14,861 nt of DNA from NCBI GenBank assembly GCA_026692885.1, contig JAPLNJ010000167.1, forward strand, positions 1 to 14,861. The letters run 5' to 3'. Below, piece by piece: positions 1 to 5,957 of this stretch. Source of the stretch: Planctomycetota bacterium. GTDB lineage: Bacteria; Planctomycetota; Planctomycetia; Pirellulales; Pirellulaceae. Below the pieces are notes generated by a model. It had not been told where the DNA came from. It made no database searches and saw only the letters and a program-made list of their open reading frames with translations. Made by a program: the position numbers and the translations under genes. Position 1 is the stretch's first letter; each line of letters opens with the position of its first letter.

Positions 1-591
1 GTGTTTGATCATCCACGGCCCTTCCGTGACGTGGCCGTTCCGCGTTTCCCAGGCGGACTCCGGCTGGAGAACGACACGTGGCTCACCGGCCGGCTCCGTG
101 GAGCTGGCCATGGGCTGGACGGTGATGCGAAAGCCCGGCAACTGTACGAAGTACAGGTACAGCCTCCCGTCGTCGTCTCGGAATAAGTGTGCGTCGATGG
201 CGTTGTCAAACAACTTCGTGCGCACCGTGAACGGCCCGAGAGGTTCCTCGGCGTCTGCTACACCGACCGTCATGCTTGCCGTGTAGTACAGAAAGAATCG
301 TCCGGATGCCGGGTCCCGCCACACATCGGGCGCCCAGACGTGCCGCTGGCCAGGCCGAAACACGACCGGCCCGCGTTTCCAGTTCACCAGATCATCCGAG
401 GTGTACACCCGGTAGCCGTTATCGCCATCGACCTCGCCCGTAGCGTACAGGTAGTACGTGCCGTCGTTCCGGATGACGGCGGGATCAGCAAGGTTCTCCT
501 CGATGACTGGGTTTCGGTAAGTTTCGGCTGCACCGGCGACGTGTGTGACCACAGCCAGAGCAACCACGAACAACGAATGGTGAAATGACAT
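1..591 (-). CDS. Secreted glycoside hydrolase family 43 enzyme, N-terminal part (C-terminus beyond left edge)
   Basis: The minus strand is open from ATG 591-589 to the window edge, giving 197 residues without a stop. Residues 1-22 form a Sec signal peptide with likely cleavage after AGA, so the enzyme is exported. The rest matches the five-bladed beta-propeller family GH43 (arabinanases, xylosidases, arabinofuranosidases). NLADPAVI carries the putative catalytic base Asp36, WAPDV is at 86-90, AIDAHLFRDDDG carries the putative pKa-modulating Asp133, and TEGPWMIK carries the putative general acid Glu190. All three catalytic carboxylates are present. An AAAGGA stretch about 9 nt before the ATG can serve as ribosome binding site. 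Family role: hydrolysis of arabinose- or xylose-containing plant or algal polysaccharide. The exact substrate cannot be read from this half. It lies 145 nt downstream of the nucleotidyltransferase gene on the same strand and is functionally unrelated to it, so it probably has its own promoter. GH43 membership is confident, specificity unknown. Confidence 0.88.
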   Translation of the reverse strand, partial: MSFHHSLFVVALAVVTHVAGAAETYRNPVIEENLADPAVIRNDGTYYLYATGEVDGDNGYRVYTSDDLVNWKRGPVVFRPGQRHVWAPDVWRDPASGRFFLYYTASMTVGVADAEEPLGPFTVRTKLFDNAIDAHLFRDDDGRLYLYFVQLPGFRITVQPMASSTEPAGEPRVVLQPESAWETRNGHVTEGPWMIKH

Positions 592-736
592 CTCGCGGGT
601 CCTTTGATTTCGTTCATCGGTCGTAAACCGCACGGGGTTGGCTTTGGCGACCAGTTGCTCTTTCATCGTTCAGCCGCTCACTGCTGCCAAAGAACTACGC
701 GCCCCTCGCGTGGTTTCCACCGCGACCAGACCGCAA

Positions 737-1873
737 TCACGTGCTCGAAGGTACCGGCAGTCCCATTTCGCGAAGAAATGCCGCGACATTCTTTCTCTGT
801 GTGACGCGGCCTTGGCCCAGCATCTCCGTGACAACGTATTCCTTCGCCGACAGTGTTGCCTCTGCCGCCCCCGACTGGTAGTAGGCCAGGTAGCCGAGAG
901 CCTTTTCAAGGATGTCAACTTCCTGATAACAGGCTTTGATCTCCTGCCTCATTCGGTCCGCTTCGGTGATCGCCTTCTGTCGCGATAACTGCCTCGCGTT
1001 CGACGGAGATGCGACCAGGCCCCACTGCTCGTCGTCGTATGCTGCTGCGGCCCTGTCGGCATCGTCGTAGTCCGACTGCGGTTTTCGGAGTGCCTCTTGG
1101 TTCTTCGACCATTCCTCAAGCCACTGCCAATGCGGTTCGGCCGTCTTCTGCTGCCGTGTTGCCTGCAACAGCAGGTCGAGCTTTGCCCGGAGCAACGCCA
1201 CGTGTGCACGGACCAAGGGAAGCTGAACCTCGAAGTAAGCCAACTCCCTCATTACGTTCTCCGTCACGCATTGATCCGAAAGCAAGCGGTCGAGATTGGA
1301 CGCAGTGTCCGGGGCATTAGCGGACCAGATTGAGACCGTGAAACCGCACCGCAGGCCGACCATACGAGGCTGGTTCTCGTTTGGGTTTAGGAACTCGATG
1401 ACGTTCAGGTTCGGCAGCTCCCGCTTGACCATTCGCTTCGCGTATTCCTCCGGTGCCGCCAAGCCCAAGTCCTGCATGATTGTCTGAGGACGTAACATCT
1501 TCCAGGAATAGCCGCCCAGCCACCGGCTGAACCGCCGCACGTCGCGGTCTGTGACGCCAAACACTCGCTGGTCCCGCGCAGAGTGAAGGTGATGCACTGC
1601 ATCTGCCGGGTTGGGGCACAAGTCCTCAAGGTCCCAGTCGTTTCGGATGGAGTAGATTAGGGCCACGAAGCGATCAAACTCCGGGAGGTGATCAGGACGC
1701 TGAACGCGGAGAATCAAGTCCACGTCATGCGGCCGGGGCTTCCCGCGAAAGAAACTGCCAAAGCCAGTGATCTCCAGTACCTTGAGGGGCAGCTCCTCTG
1801 ACGCGGCCCATTCACCGAGGGTGACGAGCCGATCAAATAACACTTGCTGCCGGTCTGTTCTTGGGGATGCCAT
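737..1873 (-). CDS. Polymerase-beta-type nucleotidyltransferase with long helical C-terminal region
   Basis: 378 residues from ATG 1873. The same frame stays open 49 codons further upstream, but that part only mirrors the end of the glycosylase gene in another frame, and the start chosen here begins MASPRTDRQQ. Residues about 33-55 read TGFGSFFRGKPRPHDVDLIL: the GS motif, nine residues, then DVD, the metal-binding signature of the Pol-beta/MNT nucleotidyltransferase fold. A later strand NLNVIEF may give the third carboxylate. Residues about 225-340 are charged, mostly helical and probably coiled. The fold is used by antitoxin/toxin NTases, CD-NTases, oligoadenylate synthases and tRNA-modifying enzymes, and the sequence does not tell me which. 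It follows the DNA glycosylase gene by 50 nt on the same strand, so co-transcription is likely. An intact catalytic motif argues for a live enzyme. Its product or target is unknown. Confidence 0.75.
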   Translation of the reverse strand: MASPRTDRQQVLFDRLVTLGEWAASEELPLKVLEITGFGSFFRGKPRPHDVDLILRVQRPDHLPEFDRFVALIYSIRNDWDLEDLCPNPADAVHHLHSARDQRVFGVTDRDVRRFSRWLGGYSWKMLRPQTIMQDLGLAAPEEYAKRMVKRELPNLNVIEFLNPNENQPRMVGLRCGFTVSIWSANAPDTASNLDRLLSDQCVTENVMRELAYFEVQLPLVRAHVALLRAKLDLLLQATRQQKTAEPHWQWLEEWSKNQEALRKPQSDYDDADRAAAAYDDEQWGLVASPSNARQLSRQKAITEADRMRQEIKACYQEVDILEKALGYLAYYQSGAAEATLSAKEYVVTEMLGQGRVTQRKNVAAFLREMGLPVPSST

Positions 1874-1923
1874 AGATGTGGCTTGCCTCTCGGTCGATGA
1901 ACCTGGATTCAGGGCCCAGCGGA

Positions 1924-2577
1924 TTATGTGGGGTACCCCTTGGCCACGGTTCTTGTGTTTCTGGCCAAGTCCAGCGACCGCCAGCAATACCAACTGGCCA
2001 CCGAGGCCCACGGGCGCCACGGGGCGGCGATGGCGTGGCTCGTCGCCCTGTCCGGGAGTTCGGCCAGGCCGTAGCGCTCACGGATCGCCGTCCGCACGCC
2101 CAAGTCGTCGTGCGGGAACACGTCGGGACGTCCCAGCGAGAAGATCAGGAACATTTGGGCCGTCCAGCGGCCGATCCCCTTGACCTGGGTCAACTGCTCC
2201 ACGACCTGCTCGTCCGGTAGACGGCCGAGTCGCCGCAGGTCCACGGTGCCGTTGTTGACTTTCGCCGCCAAGTCGGCCACGTAGGATGCCTTCTGCGGCG
2301 ACAACCCCACGGACCGAAGTTCGTCCAGACTGAACCGCTCCAGGTTGGCCGCCGTCAGTCCCGTTGAGCCGGCGAGGTCCTGCAATCGCTTGCGGATCGC
2401 CCGGGCCGCGCTCGTCGATATCTGCTGGGACACGATGGACCGCACGAGCATGGCGAACCGATCCCGCTCGAACCGCAGGGTGTACGGCCCCACGGCGTCG
2501 ATGATGGCCTTCATCACCGGGTCGGCGGCTCGGAGATGGCGGCGGGCGGATTGAATGTGGGCGGGCGTCAGCTTCAT
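1924..2577 (-). CDS. DNA-3-methyladenine glycosylase, AlkA/HhH-GPD type
   Basis: 217 residues. This is a base-excision repair enzyme that removes alkylated purines and leaves an abasic site. The family signature is clear: RSIVSQQIST at 46-55, the helix-hairpin-helix QVKGIGRWTAQMFL at 131-144, and FPHDDLGVR, whose second Asp (D158) lines up with the catalytic Asp238 of E. coli AlkA. APWRPWASVASWYCWRSLD near 185-203 is the usual C-terminal helix of the family. Length matches the short AlkA/MPG-II-like bacterial enzymes that lack the AlkA N-terminal domain. No strong Shine-Dalgarno is visible before the ATG. It starts 22 nt after the zinc-ribbon gene and is followed after 50 nt by the nucleotidyltransferase, so the three are likely one transcript. 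The fold call is secure. The exact lesion spectrum is inferred from the family. Confidence 0.92.
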   Translation of the reverse strand: MKLTPAHIQSARRHLRAADPVMKAIIDAVGPYTLRFERDRFAMLVRSIVSQQISTSAARAIRKRLQDLAGSTGLTAANLERFSLDELRSVGLSPQKASYVADLAAKVNNGTVDLRRLGRLPDEQVVEQLTQVKGIGRWTAQMFLIFSLGRPDVFPHDDLGVRTAIRERYGLAELPDRATSHAIAAPWRPWASVASWYCWRSLDLARNTRTVAKGYPT

Positions 2578-2599
2578 GGTGTGGTCGATCTTGGCTTGG

Positions 2600-3031
2600 T
2601 CACACTTCCTTTGACAGGGTGTTGCCGTAACAACCGTTGCACAGCAGCTTCGTCCAATCGCCGTCTTCGACCACGACCAGCTTGGACTTCTTGAGCGTGC
2701 GGCATCGGCTGCACTCGAACTCGTGTAGCTTCTCCAGGCGAAACTGCTGCAAGGTGCCCTTCGGCGGAAATGTCTTCACGATCTTCGACGGGGGCTGCGT
2801 TACCGTTGCCGTCTCTTCGCCCCCGAACTCCCACACACCGTCCTGCCGCACGGTCAGCACGTTGTGGCGGACCTTGTAGCCACATTCGGGACACGTCGAA
2901 GTTGATGCCTGCTCCAGGTACTCGTCATCAAAGTGGTCGAGCCTCAAGTTGATCGAAGGCCGATACCAGTCCGCATAGACCTTGCCGCACTTGGGGCACT
3001 TCACCTCGATTTCTCTGGGTGGGGATGTCAT
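2600..3031 (-). CDS. Double zinc-ribbon protein of unknown function
   Basis: 143 residues from ATG 3031. An upstream in-frame ATG at 3085 is possible but has no ribosome binding site, whereas a GGAAGGGAAG stretch lies about 9 nt before 3031. Two zinc-binding units are visible. The N-terminal one uses CPKCG (C12, C15) and CPECG (C47, C50). The C-terminal one uses CSRC (C107, C110) and CNGC (C131, C134). Between them is a stretch rich in beta-strand-forming residues and a linker. N-terminal ribbons of this type with 30-residue inserts resemble CpXC-like domains, but this is a weak resemblance. Zinc ribbons usually bind nucleic acid or proteins. No catalytic motif is seen. The gene directly precedes the AlkA-type glycosylase (22 nt), which hints at a nucleic-acid-related role, but I do not recognise the family and name no function. 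Confidence 0.75.
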   Translation of the reverse strand: MTSPPREIEVKCPKCGKVYADWYRPSINLRLDHFDDEYLEQASTSTCPECGYKVRHNVLTVRQDGVWEFGGEETATVTQPPSKIVKTFPPKGTLQQFRLEKLHEFECSRCRTLKKSKLVVVEDGDWTKLLCNGCYGNTLSKEV

Positions 3032-3125
3032 GGCCGACGTCTTCCCTTCCGGTGCTCGCAGGTTCGTTTCGATTCCCGGGCGCACTTTCCGCTACCACTC
3101 GCCCCTTCAACGCGCCCCACAGACA

Positions 3126-4307
3126 TTAGTCCTTTTCCCGTCCGGCGATCGTCTCCGCCAGCGACATGCCCGCGTCCAGCAGGACCTGGAGATCGCTGGG
3201 ACCAATCTTGGCGTACCTGATCCACTGCTTGTCGCCGCGGGCGATATTCGCAACCACGGCGGACTGGTCAATCTGATCCAAGTAGGTCTCGTAGACGGTG
3301 GGATCGTTACACCAACGGTCAAACGCCGCTCGGGTCACCAGTTGGACCTGCTTCAGTTCACAACGGATGATCCGGCGTGACTCGCCGTTGAGACTCTTGG
3401 TGAAATGGATCATCCGGTTTGTGAAGAGCAATCCGCCTCCGCTACTTTCCCAACGCTCGATTGCTGCACGGTAAGGCGACACCAAATCCTTGGGAATCTC
3501 GCTCAGGAACAAGTCCAGGTCCATCTTGCCGGGTCGTTCAACTCGATCCTCTTCATCCGTTTCGACCGAAACGTCGGGCTTCTTTTCCTGGGTATAGCGG
3601 ATACGGACGATGCCACGGACCTTTTCAACAGTCCGCCCAACCACGTCTGGCACGACCACGAGGGGCCAGTCTTTTCCGTTCGCCAGGGGGTACATTCGCA
3701 TCTCGACCAGACCGAGTTGAAATCCAAGTCCGGGGCCGCTCTGGATGGCATCGCTGAGCAAGGTGATGTTCGGCGCAATCCGGTCACCGACGATTAGCAG
3801 CAGAAAGTTGCCCTCATCCAGATTCGTCACCACGCTGTCCTGGAAGTCAGCCAAGGGGATGGCGCGGTCGTCGAGTGCGGGCCTGATCTTGTCCTCCAGC
3901 GCGGGGGCCTCAACTTCTCCCCGCCTTCTTGACGAGGCAAGCACTGCCTCGCACAGGTCATCGTAACTCCAAGTGGCAAGTTCCTTCGCGTAGTCGATAA
4001 TCTGAGCCACAACCGTGCGGTGCTTTTCCGGATTCTTCCATAGCTTGGTTTCGACGATGGTCAGGCCGCCGGCCGGGCTGACGTAGAGATTATCCAGCGG
4101 CCCGCGACGGGTTTGCACCTCGCGGCCAATGGCAATCGGTGGGGCGAACGAGTCGTCGAACTCGTCGATCGGGAGTAGTTCGGGATGGCCGAACAGCAGT
4201 TCCTGAAGCCACCCTTCGTTCTTCGCGTCACCGGGGGACGATGTGATCCTGGTCAATGTGCGGCCGCGATCGGTGATCGAATCCAGGAAAACCGGGGAAC
4301 TGTTCAC
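3126..4307 (-). CDS. PD-(D/E)XK nuclease-like protein, two-domain
   Basis: 393 residues starting with GTG at 4307, which overlaps the stop of the small upstream ORF (GTGA). An AAAGGAAG ribosome binding site sits about 6 nt upstream inside that ORF, so translation is probably coupled. The N-terminal 120 residues carry a restriction-endonuclease-like core: Glu32/Glu36 in EGWLQELLFGHPELL, Asp72 in GPLDNLYV, and VETKLW with Glu86 and Lys88, followed by the helix HRTVVAQIIDYAKELATW with Gln102. This arrangement resembles NucS/DUF91-like and type IV restriction-like nucleases. Residues about 150-230 form a second alpha/beta segment, and the C-terminus (about 270-393) has a basic helical stretch and no recognised domain. 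Expected activity is metal-dependent DNA cleavage. Target and trigger are not visible. It could serve DNA repair or phage defence. Confidence 0.72.
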   Translation of the reverse strand: MNSSPVFLDSITDRGRTLTRITSSPGDAKNEGWLQELLFGHPELLPIDEFDDSFAPPIAIGREVQTRRGPLDNLYVSPAGGLTIVETKLWKNPEKHRTVVAQIIDYAKELATWSYDDLCEAVLASSRRRGEVEAPALEDKIRPALDDRAIPLADFQDSVVTNLDEGNFLLLIVGDRIAPNITLLSDAIQSGPGLGFQLGLVEMRMYPLANGKDWPLVVVPDVVGRTVEKVRGIVRIRYTQEKKPDVSVETDEEDRVERPGKMDLDLFLSEIPKDLVSPYRAAIERWESSGGGLLFTNRMIHFTKSLNGESRRIIRCELKQVQLVTRAAFDRWCNDPTVYETYLDQIDQSAVVANIARGDKQWIRYAKIGPSDLQVLLDAGMSLAETIAGREKD

Positions 4308-4444
4308 GGATGACTTCCTTTCATGTTCTCGTCACTAAGTTCCTTCCCAAGCCCCAGCACCAGCAACCGCTCAGCCAATCGCAGGGCATCCACCGGCCAG
4401 AACTCTTGATTGCGAGAGCCTTTGTTACGTCCCGTCTTTGCCAT
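4304..4444 (-). CDS. Small 46-residue protein translationally coupled to the nuclease
   Basis: ATG at 4444 with GAGAGGTGG about 4 nt upstream, a good ribosome binding site. The product begins MAKTGRNKGSRNQEFW, with a basic N-terminus, and continues as one amphipathic helix (VDALRLAERLLVLGLG). Its stop codon overlaps the GTG start of the nuclease gene by the four bases GTGA, and the nuclease ribosome binding site lies inside it. It may be a genuine small protein partner or a leader peptide whose translation opens the nuclease start. The frame is open further upstream, but that would read through the strong terminator hairpin, so the short form is preferred. I do not recognise a family and infer no function beyond coupling. 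Confidence 0.5.
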   Translation of the reverse strand: MAKTGRNKGSRNQEFWPVDALRLAERLLVLGLGKELSDENMKGSHP

Positions 4445-4486
4445 GATCCACCTCTCAAGATCGCGAAAATCGTGAGGCGGACCTGA

Positions 4487-4804
4487 TTTTATGCCAAAAA
4501 TACTGCCAAGAACAGCTCGGGCAACAAAAAAGCCCTGTTTTCTCGGGGAAAACAGGGCCACATTAGAGTACCCCCTAGGGGAAACGAACACGACGTCATT
4601 TCCCGGCAAATAGCAGAGTTTCTGGAGAAGGGTGGTGCAACAGGTGGTGCAGCGGAAGCGACCACCTGGCATTTGTGCGACGAGCAACTGGCGGTGATCG
4701 TCGACAACTGGCCACTCCTTTCCGAGCCTGCAAAGGACCGGATGGCCCTATTGGCTCAGTCCGCGCAAGGCACAGCATCACGTAATACCGTGCTCGCGCG
4801 GTAA
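4487..4804 (+). pseudogene. Start-less ORF relic, C-terminal fragment of an unknown protein
   Basis: The plus frame is open from 4487 to TAA 4802-4804 (105 codons) but contains no ATG or GTG before the conserved-looking part. Its second half looks like protein: RQIAEFLEKGG, then WHLCDEQLAVIVDNWPLLSE and PAKDRMALLAQSAQ. It recalls the 'aWPxLpxxIrxailaLi' tails that I associate with planctomycete ORFs next to integrases (from memory). The first half overlaps the minus-strand terminator and is unlikely to be translated. Best read as the decayed 3' end of a gene whose beginning has been lost. Confidence 0.35.
4526..4558 (-). terminator. Intrinsic terminator or attenuator on the minus strand
   Basis: Perfect 10-bp stem GCCCTGTTTT (4532-4541) / AAAACAGGGC (4549-4558) with a 7-nt loop. 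On the minus strand it is followed by six T (4526-4531), and no T run follows on the plus strand. It lies 82 nt upstream of the 46-residue ORF and no supported minus-strand gene lies between it and the wHTH region. It may terminate an unseen RNA or attenuate the nuclease operon. Confidence 0.8.
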
Positions 4805-5212
4805 GCGATCTGGCGGGGCGTCGTACAAGAAGAGAAGGAGCCAGAATAGAAAAAGGGAACTCTTGCAAGAAAACTGGTCCAACTGGTCCAACTGGGGCGG
4901 AGGTGGCGTAACAGTAAAGCCCCACGATACCTATGTCACGGCCCAGTTGCCGAAACGCCGGCAACCCCACTGGACCATCTGCGCCACTGGCTTCGGGCAA
5001 ATTGACTTGTGCGTTTTCCCCCGCGACCCACGTATGTGCAAAGCAGCCACTCCGCTCGCGATGCTGCGGGCTCGGTGGCACACTTGTATAGGACCGGCAG
5101 GACCGCTGCCAAACGCGGCGGGTGACCCGGACGGCCATTCCGTTCGACGATACCAATCCCGACAGTTCCATCCCTTTTTTCGTCGACGGTATGGGCTTCT
5201 TCTTTCCTGGGT
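4805..5212. other. 408-bp stretch without a supported gene, with a 9-bp tandem repeat
   Basis: Several frames are open here, but their translations are rich in Arg, Pro and Ser and mirror each other, so none is accepted. At 4872-4889 the 9-mer AACTGGTCC occurs twice in tandem, followed by AACTGGGG, a diverged third copy. No clear promoter or terminator is seen. The region looks like eroded sequence between the relic ORF and the winged-helix gene. Confidence 0.5.
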
Positions 5213-5755
5213 ATGGCTGTTGCCCTTGATCGCGCTCCGGCGCAGGCACCAGGCACCATGCCCATCGTCAACCGCACCGGCGACAGCGCCAAGCTGCTGG
5301 CCCAGGCTGTAGCACTTCTCAACCAAGCGGTCAAACTGATCGGCGAAGCCGCTCCAGGAATCCTGGATGATCTCCGCCCCGTCCTTGCCGGCACGCCGAT
5401 CGACAGCCCGGTCGGGGCCGGTCACCCTGTTCCGACATCCAGAAACGGCTCGGCTTGCCTCCCGATCACCAATCGTGCGAACTTCAGCGTTCGCTGGGGC
5501 AACCGGACCTGTCGCCTCGGCAATACGCTGGGATTCAAGGTCCTGGAACGTCTGGCCCAGCGCCCAGGACTGTACCTGCACTACGACTCGCTGATGGACG
5601 AGTTCTGGGACCGTCACACTTCACCCGAGTCGGTGCGAAGTGCCGTCAAGATCCTGCGTAGGAAGCTCAGGGCGGCTGGCATGGGAGACTTGGCGAAGGC
5701 CATCGACGGCAGCAACTCGCACCACTACGGGCTGAAACTCAATGGGCGAACGTAG
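5213..5755 (+). CDS. PhoB/OmpR-type winged-helix DNA-binding protein without receiver domain
   Basis: 180 residues from ATG 5213. An internal ATG at 5258 (MPIVNRTG, 165 residues) is an equally plausible start, and neither has a clear Shine-Dalgarno. Residues about 90-176 match the C-terminal output domain of OmpR/PhoB regulators: FSVRWGNRTCRLGNTLGFKV, then LERLAQRPGLYLHYDSLMDEFW, then the recognition-helix segment ESVRSAVKILRRKLRAAG and the wing SNSHHYGLKL. There is no phospho-receiver domain. The N-terminus is a helix (AKLLAQAVALLNQAVKLIGE) that could dimerise or bind a partner, followed by a Pro-rich linker. It lies 202 bp upstream of a large serine recombinase on the same strand, and 11-bp-period repeats follow its stop codon at once. 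It is therefore a good candidate regulator of the recombinase-ParB operon or a DNA-bending accessory factor. Domain call firm, role inferred. Confidence 0.8.
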   Translation: MAVALDRAPAQAPGTMPIVNRTGDSAKLLAQAVALLNQAVKLIGEAAPGILDDLRPVLAGTPIDSPVGAGHPVPTSRNGSACLPITNRANFSVRWGNRTCRLGNTLGFKVLERLAQRPGLYLHYDSLMDEFWDRHTSPESVRSAVKILRRKLRAAGMGDLAKAIDGSNSHHYGLKLNGRT

Positions 5756-5758
5756 AAG

Positions 5759-5799
5759 TGCCACAGAAATGCCACAGCCTTGCCCCTGGTTTGACACAG
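5759..5799 (+). repeat. Four iteron-like units at exact 11-bp spacing (candidate operator)
   Basis: TGCCACAG occurs at 5759-5766 and identically at 5770-5777. TGCCCCTG at 5781-5788 matches 6 of 8 and TGACACAG at 5792-5799 matches 7 of 8. Each unit starts exactly 11 bp after the previous one. PhoB/OmpR-type winged helices bind head-to-tail repeats with an 11-bp period, and such a protein is encoded immediately upstream. The last unit contains TTGACA (5791-5796), which could be a -35 element covered by the protein. Confidence 0.55.
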
Positions 5800-5859
5800 G
5801 CCCGAAGCAGAATGCCGTGATCGTAGTTACCTCGACCTTTGTTGCGATCGTGCCAATCC

Positions 5860-5899
5860 GTTCGAGCCGGACGTTCCGCTGCCTGTCCGGCTAACGAAC
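5860..5899. repeat. Long inverted repeat upstream of the recombinase (candidate att or control site)
   Basis: AGCCGGAC (5865-5872) pairs perfectly with GTCCGGCT (5885-5892) across a 12-nt spacer. The pairing extends outward as GTTCG (5860-5864) with CGAAC (5895-5899) after a 2-nt bulge, 13 bp in all. A second, shorter repeat, GACGAC/GTCGTC, follows at 5902-5927. No T run follows, so it is not a terminator. Imperfect inverted repeats of this size beside a serine recombinase can be attachment or control sites. Confidence 0.4.
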
Positions 5900-5957
5900 C
5901 GGACGACGATCCGCGGCGCCGGTCGTCACTTTTACCTCACAACTGAGCGACCACAAC

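Noticed and set aside
1874..2020. 49-codon N-terminal extension of the nucleotidyltransferase
   Set aside because: It lies inside the 3' end of the glycosylase gene in another frame and looks like its shadow. ATG 1873 begins the family-like sequence.
3060..3085. GGTTCG followed by CGATTCC, resembling a tRNA T-arm
   Set aside because: The spacing is wrong and no acceptor or anticodon stem can be built around it.
4596..5249. 217-codon minus-strand ORF ending just before the terminator at 4526-4558
   Set aside because: The translation is rich in Arg, Pro and Ser, has no domain, overlaps a more protein-like plus-strand fragment and mirrors other frames. Its position before the terminator is noted, but the evidence is too weak.
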